From positions 3,578,501 to 3,642,500 of the forward strand of contig JAGMUV010000002.1 of the NCBI GenBank assembly GCA_020744425.1: DNA of 64,000 nucleotides, given 5' to 3'. Below, piece after piece: positions 1 through 11,906 of the stretch. A model generated the notes under the pieces. It did no database searches, was not told the origin of the DNA, and saw only the letters and a program-made list of their open reading frames with translations. Every line of letters begins with the position of its first letter. Position 1 is the stretch's first letter. Origin of the DNA: Dactylonectria macrodidyma. Its lineage: Eukaryota > Ascomycota > Sordariomycetes > Hypocreales > Nectriaceae. The position numbers were made by a program, and so were the translations under genes.

Positions 1-327
1 ACCACACTACCCCTCATCGGACAGGTTGAGTAAGATGCTCCCATGTCTTAAAAGTGAGAGATCAAGACATGTACGCCACACAAGTCGAATCGAGTACCGA
101 TCATACATCGAATAATGGAAAACAAATTGATCTTGGCCCACCGAAGGACCAACAGGCCACCAAAAGGCATATGATATTGTGCAGCTAAGGCTAGCAATTA
201 AACAACCAAGGAATATCCCAATCCAGTTCACATAACTTCATTTTGTCCCATCGCCCTGCGTAAAAGACGAACTTGTTTTCCCTCAACCTGCCATGCGTCT
301 AAAAGAAAAGTGCGGCGCGCGAGTTCC
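1..327. other. Left-edge non-coding stretch
   Basis: This lies downstream of the stop codon of the minus-strand dehydrogenase gene and probably holds its 3' UTR. A 74-codon open frame on the minus strand (7-231) begins with a hydrophobic run but has no recognisable relative and no splice support, so I do not call it a gene. Confidence 0.5.
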
Positions 328-2084
328 TTATTGCATCGTGGGCATGGATACGGAAGCCTTCTTGCCTACGGCGTCGGCGCTCTGCCAGTGGGCCGTCACC
401 GTCTTCAGCTGGGTGTAGAAGTTGATACCGGGCTTGCCGTAGAAGGTGCTGGCGCCACCGCCGGCAATGCTCTTCTTGTTGCCGGTGAAGGAGAACATGG
501 GCAGTGGCACGGGGATGGGGACATTGATGCCGACCTGGCCGGCCTCGATGTTCTTGCGGAACTTCTCGGCCGTGGGGCCGGACTTGGTGAAGATGGCGGT
601 TCCGTTGCCATACTCGTTCTTGTTGATCACGTCAATGGCCTCGTCGAGGGTCTCGGCATTGAGGCAGACGAGGACAGGGCCAAAGATCTCCTCCTTGTAG
701 CAAGTCATCTCGGGAGTGACGTTGGAGATGATGGTGGGGCCGACCCAGTTGCCGTTGGGGTACTTGCTGGGCTTGTAGCCACGGCCATCGAGGAGAATGG
801 TGGCACCCTCCTTCTCAGCAGTGGCAATGAGGCTCTCGATGCGCTCCTTGCTGTAAGGTGAGATGACGGGGCCGAGATCAGCACCCTCCTCAAAGCCACC
901 ATCGACCTTGAGTTCCCTAGCCCGCTCAGCAACCTCGGAGAGCCACTCCTTGGTCTCGCCAACCATGACCAGGGTGCTGAGAGCCATGCAGCGCTGGCCA
1001 GCGGCACCAAAGGCAGCGCCGACGACGCTGTTGATGAAGTGGTTCTTATTGGCATCAGGGAGGACGGCAGCGTGGTTCTTGGCGCCCAGGTTGGCCTGGA
1101 CTCGCTTGCCGTTGGCAGAGCCGCGGGTGAAAATGTACTCGCCGGCCTTGTTGCCACCAACGAAGCTGACGGCCTTGATGGCGGGCTCGTCGAGGATAAA
1201 GTCGACGGCACGATGAGCACCGTGGATAATGTTCACCACACCCTCGGGGAAGCCAGCCTTTTCGACAAGCTCAGCGAGGATCATGGCAGCGCCAGGGTCA
1301 CGCTCGGAGGGCTTGAGGATCAGGGTGTTGCCAGTGATGGTGGCCATGGGGATACACCAAAGGGGAATCATGGCAGGGAAGTCTGTGGTTAAACTGATTA
1401 GCTGTTGGGCTTATGCATCTTCATCTCGGGATACTCACTAAAGGGGCAGATGGCAGCCACGACACCCAAGGGCTCACGGTAGGTGCGAGTTTCCATGTCC
1501 TTGGATACCTCCAGGACCTCGCCCTTAAGCAGCTCGGGAGCTCCAACAGCAGCCTCGGCAACCTGCAGGCCACGTAGGACATCGCCACGGGCATCGGGGA
1601 AGGTCTTGCCCTGCTCGAGGGTGATGCTGGCAGCCAGACGGTCCCAGTTCTCACGGATGAGGTGGACGAAGCGGAACATGATCTGCTGACGGGAAATGAC
1701 GGTGGTGTTGCGCCACGACTCGAAAGCCTTCTCGGCGCTGGCCACAGCAGCCTTCATCTCGTCGTCCGTCATCTGCGGTACGCGAGTGACGAGGTTGTTG
1801 GTGGCGGGGTCGTGCAGGTCGATGAACTTGTCCGTGTTGGACTGGACGAACTTGTTGTTGATGAAGTAGGGCGTGTCCTCAACAGCCGCGATCTTCTCGT
1901 GAGTCGTGGGATAGCTGGTGGCCGTCGAGGCCAGGGCGGCCGACGATCGCAGGGCAGAGGCATGAAGCTGGCGGGTGGCGATGGAGGAAGACGAGATGAT
2001 GGAAGATCTAGAGGAGAGGCGTGGGAGCGAAGCCGAAGAACGGCTGCTGGCGCCGACGCCACGGGTAATGAGACGACGCATCAT
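328..2084 (-). CDS. Methylmalonate-semialdehyde dehydrogenase [acylating], mitochondrial
   Basis: Two exons, 2084-1439 and 1382-328, with a 56-nt intron (GTGAGT donor, CACAG acceptor), giving 566 aa. Splicing restores the conserved CPFNFPAMIP motif with the catalytic-site Asn near residue 216. The reactive cysteine lies in GQRCMALS at about residue 347. The protein is an aldehyde dehydrogenase superfamily member (ALDH6). The family makes propionyl-CoA or acetyl-CoA from methylmalonate or malonate semialdehyde, using NAD and CoA, in valine and pyrimidine breakdown. The first ~45 residues are rich in Arg and Ser and poor in acidic residues, as expected of a mitochondrial presequence. The start is the first of two tandem ATGs. 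The length and all core motifs are normal for the family. Confidence 0.96.
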
Positions 2085-3646
2085 GCTATTAAGAATCCCT
2101 AGAGAGGAGAGGGATGATGATGAAAGGAAGAAGAGTGAGATGGTGGAGGGGAAGCAATTGGGGGATGACGGAAGGAGGTTTGGGTTGAACTACTTGTCCC
2201 TGAACTTGGAACTTATGCGAGCGTGCCTGCAGCACCACCTTCTTTTCTTTTATACAGACGCCGGGCCGGTCACCGGCAAAGCTCGCGAACAGCTGCGGAG
2301 ACGGGAAGGCAGGGTGAGGAGAAGGCGATAAGGCCAGTCTCAGGACATGACAAGCGCAAGCTACTTTCAACGCCAATTGTGGAGATTCTTTGAAGGCATC
2401 TGGGGAGCGAGAGGGGTGGCAAGGTGGGAGCTTCTCACGAGCTGGGAGACCTCCCTCCACCTCCAAAAGTGTGGGGTAACTTGCTGTAAGACCGTCAATT
2501 CCCAGCAGGCCTTCCCGACCCTGTGCCGATGCCGCCATTTGCCGCCTATGCCGAATTTGCGGGCATTGGCCGAGGCCAATTGGACGGGACGGGAGGGAAA
2601 ACATTAGCCAACGCTCCCGGCTAGTTCTCACAGGGCAGTCCAAAGGAGAGCAATCAGAGGAGAAGAGACATCAGTAGAGCCTGTAGAGGAAAATACAAGT
2701 AATCATGGACGCCACTAGCATTCCAAAATAGGAAGGGAACCAGCCAGCTTGCAGCCCAGCATGACTCTCCCTCACCAACCAGCCTCGCGTTAACATACCA
2801 TAAAGAAACAACAACCGACTTCTACCAATTCCTCTGTATCAAAGTGTTTACCTACTAGTCTACATCCTCCGATAAAAATTAACAAAGAAGAAAACAGTAC
2901 CCACTACGGCCCGTCATCGGAGCTCCATAACCAGGCAAATGCTGATTCCCTTCCTATCTTAGACTAGCCTAGCTTCATCTTGCTCTTTTATCTCTTTTTT
3001 CCTGCTATTAGACAGGCACTTATCACTGCTCTCATTTGACCTCCCCATTCTGTGTTGGCTCCAAACCCCACATGGCACCTCATGACAGGTCGTACGTAAT
3101 GTGCCGGTTCAAGACACCAGTCCAATCATTGCGGCTTAGAATTTGGAGACAACAATACACGGCAACCGGCATGATAACCGCGGCTACATAAATGGAAGAG
3201 ATAGGGTAAGTCGTCAGCTCGCGGACTTCCACCCTCCGATAATCTAAAACCATTCATTGCAACTACAATCAATACTAAGCCACTCAAAATATCTGCTGGT
3301 TGGTTGAGTTGCTTTCTTCTGTATCATTGCTCTTAGACTAATGAGTACCGAAGACGAAAAAAAGCGAGTATAGAAACTAAGCTTGAAAATACATGCCTGC
3401 GCCTTGAATCTCGGAACCATTGCCACAGCCGCTACATCCTCATCATCCTAAGCTTCCACAGATGCTATCAAGTTGATGATGCTGCTATTTGCTCTTGCTC
3501 CTTCGTTTTGAAAACCAGTAAAATCGAAATTGGTATTCCCCTTGATGGGTTTTGTCCTTTTTTTTTTGGTGTCTTTTAGATTTTGACTGTTGCCCTCGTC
3601 TCATCCCCCGCTACCAATTCATACACTTCTCGCTCTCTTCTCTCCT
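2085..3646. other. Intergenic: dehydrogenase promoter and calnexin 3' flank
   Basis: This holds the upstream region of the dehydrogenase gene and then the downstream flank of calnexin. A minus-strand open frame at 2089-2643 has no family features. I see no RNA gene or repeat of note. Confidence 0.5.
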
Positions 3647-5555
3647 TTACGACTGGCTTCGGGTGTTGCGCTTAGTAGCCTCTCCCTTGACCTTCTCAGC
3701 ACCACTCGCCACGGCCTCGGCGGCCTTGTCCTTGACTTCCTCGGCCTTCTTGCCGACAGCCTTGACAGGAGCAGCCGACGAGCCACCGAGACCAACGAGA
3801 GCGGCGATGAGGGCAATGAAGGAGATGAAGATGGCGGCGATACCGCCAGCAACCTCGGGAACAAACTTAATGGCCTCAATGGGATCCTTCTGGGCAATGG
3901 TGACGAAGAGGTCGAGCTTCTCCTTGACGTACAGGACAGGGTCCTCAGTGAACTTGAGGTCAAGAGGAGAGTCGGGCTTCTCTGAAGCCTTGGGCTTGTC
4001 GGCCTCAGACAGAGCCTTCTCGACGGGCAGCTTGACCTTGAAGGTCTCCTCGGCAAGCTTTTCGGCATCCTCCTCGGAGTGGCCAATGTAGATATTGTCG
4101 AAGAGAATATCGCTCTGCATGGTCCAGATCTCGAAGCCAATCTATCAGGGTAATTAGTATCGCTAACAACATACGTTAAATGAAGTTGACTTACAGCTCC
4201 CATGGGCTCAAAGTTGGCGGGGTTCTTGTCCTCGAAGTAGTTGGGGTTCTTGATTCGGCGAGGAGCCCAGATTCCTTTGTACTCGGGGTTCTCGATCAGA
4301 GGGGCGCTCCAGATGCCCTTGTAATCGGGGTTTGCCTTCAAGGGTTTGGTCCAGGGACCACATCCGGAGACGTCAGCGCACACGGGGTTGGGGACAGTAG
4401 GGGCGAGCCAGTCACCATCCTCCTCGTCATCCCAGTCCTCAGGCTTCTCAACATCGGGGTTGGGGATAGTGATGGGCTCGTTCTCGAGCCAGTCGTCGGG
4501 CTTGGTGGCGTCCTCATCGACAATTTCGTAGGGCGCATCCTCGTCCCAGTCCTCGGGCTTGGTGGCCTCGGGGTCGGGGATCCGGGCCTGGTCAACCCAG
4601 TCCTCGGGCTTGGTGTCATCGGGATCCTCAATCTCCTCGGCCGGGTTGACGGAGGGGCTGAAGTCCTCCAAGAGGCTACCAGACTTGACCTCCTCACCAT
4701 TCTGCTTGATGATGTAGGTGTTGTCAGGCTTGACGATAAGAGTGTAGAGCTCAGTCGTCTTGACAATCTTGGCAGTGGGAGGGGAGCTCAGGTGCTTCTC
4801 CTCGTACTCGCCAGTCTTGGGGTTCTTGTGGTTGAAGATGAAGTGAACCTTGTTGGTGTGGCCACACTTGTCGGGACCGAACATGATGACATAGGGAGTC
4901 GTGTTGGCGAACTCCTCCTGGTGGAGGGCTTGGTTGTCGCGGAGAAGCTTCAGATAGGCACCGCCACACTCGAGGCCATCTAGAAGAGAAAACTGTCAGC
5001 ATACACTGCCGGCTTACACACGGTCGAGGCTGAGGTCATCTTACTTTGGAGCTTGACCTCGTACTGGACAACGAGGGTCTTGTCCTTGTTGTCAATCTGC
5101 TTGGGGAACTTGGCCGAGATGGCGTGGTGGGCAGCAGGGTTCTTGACAACAAGACCCTTGTCGCCATTGATTCCCTTGAACTTGACGGGCTCCTCGACGG
5201 ACCACTCGCCAACATATGCCCACTCCTCGTCGGTGCCGGAGGCATCCTTCTTCGCGTGGGAGGGCTTCCATCGCTGCTCCCAATCATCGGTGAATTGCTC
5301 AAGGAAGTCGGCCTTGAGGGTAGTAGGCTGTTGGACGAGTCGTTAGCATCCAATTGAGTCGAGTGGTGTCTCAGGAGGGAGCTTGGCCGAAAAAAGGGTA
5401 CGGTCAAGCGCTGGGGGAAACGCGTCGTCGCAACTTACAGTGAAGGTGGACAGCTCGGGAACAGCGGGCGAGGGCTCCTCGGCAACCTCCTCGGCATGCA
5501 CGCCAGCGAGCAGAGCCGCCGAGACGGCAGCGGTAGTGACAGCGTTAAGCTTCAT
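3647..5555 (-). CDS. Calnexin, ER membrane lectin chaperone
   Basis: Four exons (5555-5439, 5327-5045, 4979-4195, 4141-3647) give 559 aa, and all junctions keep phase. Calnexin binds monoglucosylated N-glycoproteins in the ER lumen and holds them until folded. Seen in order: a signal peptide (about 1-21, [21 protein letters not shown]); a lectin domain with the CGGAYLKLL stretch; a proline-rich arm with four KPEDW/KPDDW-type repeats followed by GPW/GIW-type repeats; one membrane helix ([20 protein letters not shown]); and a short basic cytosolic tail ending RNTRSQS. The length is typical for fungal calnexin. A TACGTGTC element upstream (5848-5855) could be an unfolded-protein response site, but that is inference. 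Confidence 0.97.
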
Positions 5556-5847
5556 GATGAATGTGGTGATTGGAGAGAAGCTCTGTCAGGGTTGAAGGAT
5601 GGCAGTTTCGAACCCAGTGCGCGCGACACAGGCGGGAGACGATTGAGGGTGGAGGAGGGAAGACAGGGAAGTAGACAGAATATGCACCTGCAGAGATGGC
5701 GATGTCAAAGGTGGTGGAGAGATGCGACAGAGATTCCCAACGCTCGAGGGTCAACGATCCTAAGAGTGAGGTTGGCCAGGTGGAAATCTGGAAGCGAGAG
5801 GTGGCGTCTTTAGAAGAGTGGAGAGCTCCTCGCTGGCCCGTCTTGAG

Positions 5848-5855
5848 GACACGTA
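5848..5855 (-). promoter_or_regulatory. UPRE-like element in the calnexin promoter
   Basis: The minus strand reads TACGTGTC about 290 bp upstream of the calnexin ATG. TACGTG is the core of the yeast UPRE-2 unfolded-protein response element bound by Hac1-type bZIP factors. Calnexin is a known response target in fungi. A single short match could be chance. Confidence 0.35.
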
Positions 5856-6600
5856 GAAGAAGCTCAGGGCGCGGCACCCAAAATTTCAGGGAGCTTATAG
5901 TGCGGGGGCAGGGGTTGCTTCAGTGGCTAAGTGGGCGCTCCGGATGTGATACCGTAGAGGTAAGGTACGTAGGTAGGAAGCCTCGGGTCATGTCCTGAGG
6001 CAAGCTATGTACCTGTCGGGACAGGCTCGCCCATGGAAGGCTGGAGAATCAAAAAATTAGCCATTGTTGCACACCTGGCGCATTCAGCGTCACGATGCCG
6101 CCGGGCCTGGCTCAATTGGGAAATCCGATGCGAAAAGGTGGCATAATGAATAATGGCTTGAATGTTCCACCTCTCGCCGGAGTGTGATTCTGTTCTTGAA
6201 GCTGTTGACCATTCACTGCCTCTATTAGTATGCGAATATCCTCGAGCCATCCCTCCAACTTCGAATAGCCCTGATTCGCCACAATGTCTATTGACAAGGG
6301 AAACCACCAGGAACAATCACTTGCGCTTGGACTAGTATTAGAAACACCAGTAGGCCAGACACGGGGCTTGGTCAAAGCCTCCAAAAGCTGCCATGCTTGT
6401 GTGCGTGTGGCCTATTGACTTGACGGAAAATGGCACGTTGAAATTGACGGTGTGAGATGTATTGTCCGACGCTGCCGGGGTCAATTTCTGCCTGGTACGG
6501 CTCTATTACCGAATAACCATAAGCATATTCGCAGAATCCATGAGAAACACGTTTCACTTGCATTTAGCAGTCCAAAACATCATAGATGGTAACCAAGCTC

Positions 6601-6622
6601 ACAATACGTACCTAGGTATTGT
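6601..6622. repeat. Inverted repeat around TACCTAG
   Basis: Seven-base arms ACAATAC and GTATTGT flank the 8-nt loop GTACCTAG. It is another instance of the recurrent TACCTA/TAGGTA word. Confidence 0.7.
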
Positions 6623-7864
6623 GTCAGCAGTTGACTTCCTCATCCCATCGCATTCCCACTGGTGTATTAGTCATCTTTGAACTTCCCGTGAAGCATCTCA
6701 CTTCACAATATCCTGGCAGATATTGCGTGACACCGAGAAACCTGTAGCAGCAATAGCAGCCATGTTGTGACAGTGAATAATTTTATGTGCATCCTCATGA
6801 CACCTGAACCGAGGGCGCCTCCGCTGCCACCTGGTTCCGAGAGACTACTGCGCACAACCTGGCCACAACTCTCTTGTTACCAACTTGTCGGTCAACTCTC
6901 GAGCGACCACACTAGAGTCTCAGCACAACTGGAGGACTCGATCCAAAACGCGCGTGTAGAATACAATGAAATATCTTGTCCCGCGGGTGATGTAACTTTG
7001 AAGTCAAATTGTTGAGCGCATCGCAGTTTTTGGCCTCTCTCGTAGACCAAAATGCCATGTATCCTTGAAGAACAAGGGGCGTGTACCACCAAAATAACAT
7101 GCCAACCTAGGCATGCAAACCTTTGATCACCTCATGAATAGACAAGCCTCAGGAAATTAAATTCGCAACCGGATGCATCCCACATGAATGGGTGCGTTAT
7201 TAATCATTGACGGCCGTCAAGGACATGAGGTGATTTCGAGCCTTGGTAAGGTGCCACTAACTGGACGTCGGAAGGTGAGTACCGCGTGTGCTTCCCAGAC
7301 CTGCGAATCGCACTGGATTGGTCAGCGCATCCTCCGCCACGTGACTATTATTCAGGAACAAATAATTATTCCAACAACGCGCTGTTATTCGTCGGGGCCT
7401 GCCTATCCGATGTGGGTTCGTTCCTCCGAATCTGAAAGTTAAACCCAGACATCGCCTGGACGGTTGAGAGAGCATGCTGTTGGCCAACCGGTTTGTGTCG
7501 GGCGGCTAGCACTAACACTATGGGACTAATACTAGCGCACATGCGTGACAGTGTCATGACAATTATTTCACAATTGCATTACCCTTCAGTGAGGGTCTGC
7601 AAGTAGTCGGCATTTCAACTCACGCACTCATGTACAGATCAATCGAAGTAATCAAGGCCATAGCCAAACGGTATTTTATTTGTGCCCAATCAGGGAGCAA
7701 TATGAACGCAAACACGTATCCCAATTTGTCCACGAAGAAAAGGACCCAAGCCAGGCGGCTCGCTCTCATGATGTTTAGCCCAAGCATCACCTTAAAAGTT
7801 GATCATTACCACGCTTTCCAAACCCATTACGTTCTCCAACACATGGCTTCTACAAGAAGACACT

Positions 7865-8507
7865 TTACAGAGCCAGGACGGCAGCGAAGAGGGCGAAGAC
7901 GGAGACGGAGCCAATGGCGAGGGTGGCACCGCTGTCGGTCTCGGTGGAGCTAGCAGATGAGCCGGTGGCGGTGCCAGTGCCGGAGGAAGCATCAGAGTTG
8001 GTCTCGGAAGCACCAGTAGCAGAAGAACCAGAGCCAGAGGCAGTAGCAGCAGCGCTGGCAGTGTTATCAGACGAGCCGGTGGCGGAGGCAGCAGCGGAGG
8101 AGTCATCATCATCATCGGAAGAGTCAGAGCTGCCGGTCTGAAGAGGGGTGCCGCTAGAGGTCAAGAAGTAGTTGTCAGAGATGCAGCTCTGGACACACTT
8201 GGCGTACTTCTGGGTGTCGGACTCAGAGCCGTCACCCTGGTCGCACTCGCCGACGCAGTTGTTGGTGGCGTTGGCCTGGGCGTCGTTGGGGGAGGGAACC
8301 TTGGAACGAGATGTTAGTCCTAGCATATTGACGTAGGATCGTTGAAGCACTTACGACCACACAGTAAGACTGGCACTTGACGTCGCCGGTGGGGCAGTCA
8401 TCCAGGCAGGCAATGTAGGAAGCCTGGGCAGCGTCGATGGAGGCGGTGGTGGTGGCAGCAGAGGCCAGGGCGGCGAAGCCAGCAACAGCAGCGACGGTGA
8501 AACGCAT
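7865..8507 (-). CDS. GPI-anchored cysteine/serine-rich cell-surface protein
   Basis: Two exons, 8507-8355 and 8299-7865 (55-nt intron), give 195 aa. The N-terminus is a signal peptide ending near ASA (residues 15-17). The mature ectodomain has eight cysteines in two clusters: C-x3-C-x6-C-x3-C at residues 34-49 and C-x3-C-x15-C-x3-C at 66-90. A Ser/Thr/Ala/Gly-rich stalk with a run of five Asp follows, then a C-terminal hydrophobic tail (GATLAIGSVSVFALFAAVLAL) without a basic end, which is the usual layout of a GPI-anchor signal. Proteins like this sit on the plasma membrane or in the wall of many Pezizomycotina. No catalytic domain is visible, and the exact function is unknown. The cysteine spacing is not the eight-Cys CFEM pattern as I know it. 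Confidence 0.88.
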
Positions 8508-11500
8508 CTTGATGGTTGGTTTGAGTTGGTATTAGGGTATTAGTCGTGGTGTTGTTTAAGCGAATAGATCTCGAACTGAGAGAGCGAATAAAGTCGGGCT
8601 TCTAACGAGTGAAGAGGGACAGGAATGAACAGGCAAGGTTGAGGAGATGGAACAGGCAGCAAACGACGGGGCATGAGCAGACCTTTAAAGGTAAGCCGCC
8701 TCACGAGCTCGTGGGAGCACCCAGGGGGATGCCAAAGCAAAGTCAACAGGCCCACGCAGGGGGAAGCATGCCAAGGTTGCCCGCTGGCCGGTCCATCGGG
8801 GGGCCCTAGAGCAAAGGTAGAGTGGCAGACGGACGGGCTACTCGGCTTGAGTCGCAGCTGATTAGCCAACTGGACCACTGGTTGGTCTGGAGCCCTGCTT
8901 TTTTTCCTTTTCCTGTTTATGCGAGGGTCTATGCGAGGAGCCACTGGCCGGCGAATCGGTCGGGATGCTGTGCCACAGTGGGCGCGACATGGCCGATCGG
9001 CCGTGATGGTGGTGTCTGGGGAAGCCCGCCAGGCCTCAATTTTAAATTTGCAAGCCATGATCCCGCACCCTAATTTGCCGTCCCAGCCTGGCCCGGCTCG
9101 CCTGGCAGGCATGGCACGCGCTGGCTGTGACCCAAGACGCCCTGCAATTCCGGCTTGACGCAAATCGTGCCTTTCTTTAGTCCGGAGTATTCCTTTTTGA
9201 CAAGCCCAAGCCGGTTTTATCGTCCGCATCACACAGCCCGTGGTGGTGGCTTTTGGTGTCGACTCTCGCCGGTTGAGGCCCCATGAGCCAAAGGGGCGCA
9301 TATCGTGTAAGTTATGTCCCGCGTACAGCTTAATGTTACTCTGGGGACCCACGCCGTGGATGAACCACCCACTCATCCAGCAGTATGTTCATCCACCCAT
9401 CCCATCAGGTTCGCCCCAAAGCTCGTGTTGCTCGTCAACCGTGCCTACCATCCCACCCTCCGGAACCCAATTAGCACAAAATGACACAAATAGCACGGCC
9501 ACATCTTGAGCTTGTTATCCCTCGCTGCAGTGCGCGTGTGAAATGTTTTTTGCTGCTCATGTCATTGTGGAAACTCAGCACATACCTTTCAGCACTAGTC
9601 TCGCATCCCACACAGTCGATTGGAGTGCTAGGGAAGCACTGTTTCAGGGGGGAACCTCGGGCCAGACAATAATAACCTAGAGGGGGGGGCGGTGGAGAGT
9701 AGCTGGAATCTCGCTAGGTAAAGGCATCCGACAGGACCTCCGTGCGCCGCCCCAATCCCATCAGCAAACAACGGGGTAACTGACGAGGTACTTTTCCAGC
9801 GCCGTACTCCGTACCATTTGAAAAGACACGAAGCGGGGGATCTACGCCTTTACCGTGAGAGGTGAAAGCGCAACTGAATTATTTCCACGGATTCTTCTAA
9901 GATGGGCCAGGCCCTGATGGACTGGACAAATCCTTGCTTGTCACAACAGCCGAGAGCGGCAGTTTGGATTCTGGTGTGGATGAAAACCACTCTGGCAACT
10001 CACATCATGGTTGTCTAGGTCGACCGCCACTCTCAACAAACGAGCCAACCGGCGGAAGGATGTGAAGCAAGCCAAGCGACCCAGCGCAAAGCTTGTCAAG
10101 CACCACCAACCAACCAAACTTTTGGGGGGTCGCGTCGGCCGTGGGCGCGTCTGGCGGAGCGTGTTCAACGCTGTGTGGGTGGATGAAGACTCCTGCTTGC
10201 TGTGACATGTAACTCCGTCCAGGTGTACTTTGTAGGTGACCATTTTCAACCTTTGACCCATCCATTCTCTCATTGCGTTGCATGAATACGAGGGTAGACC
10301 CAGTGACCTCCGACGCCCCCAGCTCTCGCCAACCTTGTCAGGCACCTTGCCAGACTGGGATCCTGAGGCCAGTGGCCAGTCAGACGGTGCTCAGAGCTGA
10401 AAGATGGCTCAGACTACCGAGGACAGACAATGGATGGATTCAGGAGGAGGCGCCGTTGCTTCACAGCGGCTCAGGCGTTGTTCTAACCGGCCAAGCCACC
10501 TTTTAATAGAGCTTGCTAGTTGTGTACTGACAGCTGAGGGGGTTTGAGGACGGACGCCACACGCGGCGAACAAACTCAACCCACGAAGCAGGAGGGGCAT
10601 CTTAGCGAGTCACCATTGAGTGATGAGAAAAAGGCATTGTACATTGGCAGCAATCAATGAGATGAGATGAGTTGGACGAGAGCACTGGTTCATGCGCCGA
10701 AATGAGAGTCCTCTGCTTGAGACGGATGTCCAAGGCAGTAAGTGGCATGGCCTAGATATGATGGACCTGTGGACGCAATATGTGTTTGCTAGTGCATGCA
10801 GCGTGCAGCACAGGCGTCTCTCGTACCTGAATCCGGTGTGGTCGAGGGTTCAGACGGCGCCTCCGCACCTCCGCAGTCCATTTTATCGGCCATCCATGCC
10901 TTTTATCGGGGGACTCGGTGGTCAAACCCTGAGGTTGATGGGTTTTTTTGCTACGTTGGCAATCTGCTGATGGGATCTGACTATTCACAGCTTGCCACCT
11001 TTGCTGATAATGAGGAAGAAAAAGTAATGATGCACGAACAGGGTGGGCGGTTGGGAATCCCTGCTTCTTGCCCATAGGTATTCCCTTGTCGATTCCCTTG
11101 TCGGGTCTCCTTGCCGTCCGTTCCTGGGGCCTACGCCTGTGCCTGTGCCTGTGCCTGATGCGCTGGGATTGTGGAAGGAGTCGAAGGACAAGCGAAAGCC
11201 GTCTTCCTTGCGAAGCGCTGGCAAGCCCAGCCAGACCCCTGGCGGAACTCTCATAGGCACATCCACTTGCCATCCGTCTGTGCCTGGAACACCCAGGCAC
11301 CGTAATTAATGTCCTGCATGTTAAGCCCCATGTTGATGAATAAGGTTAGCCCAGCAAGGCCGGCATGACCTCACTGGCCCTGGGTGAGCTGAGCAGGCGC
11401 ACAGTGAGCCTTGGCCAAACCTGAGTAGGTCGCGCACGGTGCAATGAATCCACATTTTCTGCCCAGCATTTGCCAGCTCGTAAAAAATGAATGAACCAGT

Positions 11501-11906
11501 AATCAGGCCTGAGCTGTGAGTGGATGGAATTACGCCTGCCCTGACTGGCTCCTGCCCGACCCCAAACGGTTCTGACTAACAACTGTAGCCGTGTGTGACG
11601 TGCCTTTCGGGCAGGTGCAGCGTCGTGACTGACAACTGCCCATTTCCTGCCGCGAGCAGCAGACAGCTTAGAGCCATCATCCGTCTTTGCCCTGACCTGA
11701 CCTGACCCGATCTCGAACCTCCGGCACCGATCCGCACCGCCGCCGGGACTCCGAATCTCTCGGCTCGTCCGACGTGTGATTGCAGTCAGAGACAAGCCAA
11801 TTTCCCCCCGGCGCCGCCTGCCCCGTCCGAACCCGACTCGTGCTCGGTGCCGCAGGAAGCCTTTCCGCCCCTCCCCTCTTTCCCCCACGAGAGAGAGGCC
11901 CTCACC
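8508..11906. other. 3.4 kb intergenic region without recognisable genes
   Basis: This is one of the two longest gene-free stretches here. It contains long chance open frames (a minus-strand one at 8540-9376 and others at 10752-11300 and 11346-11987), none with family features. Small repeats are present: a 12-bp tandem duplication ATTCCCTTGTCG at 11080-11103, and four GCCTGT-type units at 11135-11158. The right end must hold the promoter of the methionine-salvage gene. Confidence 0.5.

Larger units (their letters stand above)
5556..7864. other. Gene-poor 2.3 kb stretch upstream of calnexin
   Basis: The part next to calnexin should hold its promoter and 5' UTR. The rest looks AT-richer than its surroundings and contains only short open frames without family features. 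It includes a hairpin around a TACCTAGGTA core (6601-6622). I looked for transposon coding remnants and tRNA-like T-arms and found none I can defend. Confidence 0.5.

Noticed and set aside
2089..2643. 184-codon minus-strand frame just upstream of the dehydrogenase
   Set aside because: No recognisable family, and it sits where the promoter and 5' UTR should be.
5600..5625. GTTTCGAACCC resembling a tRNA T-loop
   Set aside because: The flanking bases do not form the T-stem, and no anticodon or acceptor stem could be placed nearby.
5990..7790. AT-richer block as a RIP-mutated transposon
   Set aside because: No residual transposase or reverse-transcriptase text, no terminal repeats, and AT enrichment is only moderate by eye. 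Computing RIP indices would be needed.
8540..9376. 278-codon open frame on the minus strand
   Set aside because: It lies in the upstream region of the GPI-protein gene, has no domain, biased composition or splice context, and overlaps several other chance frames.
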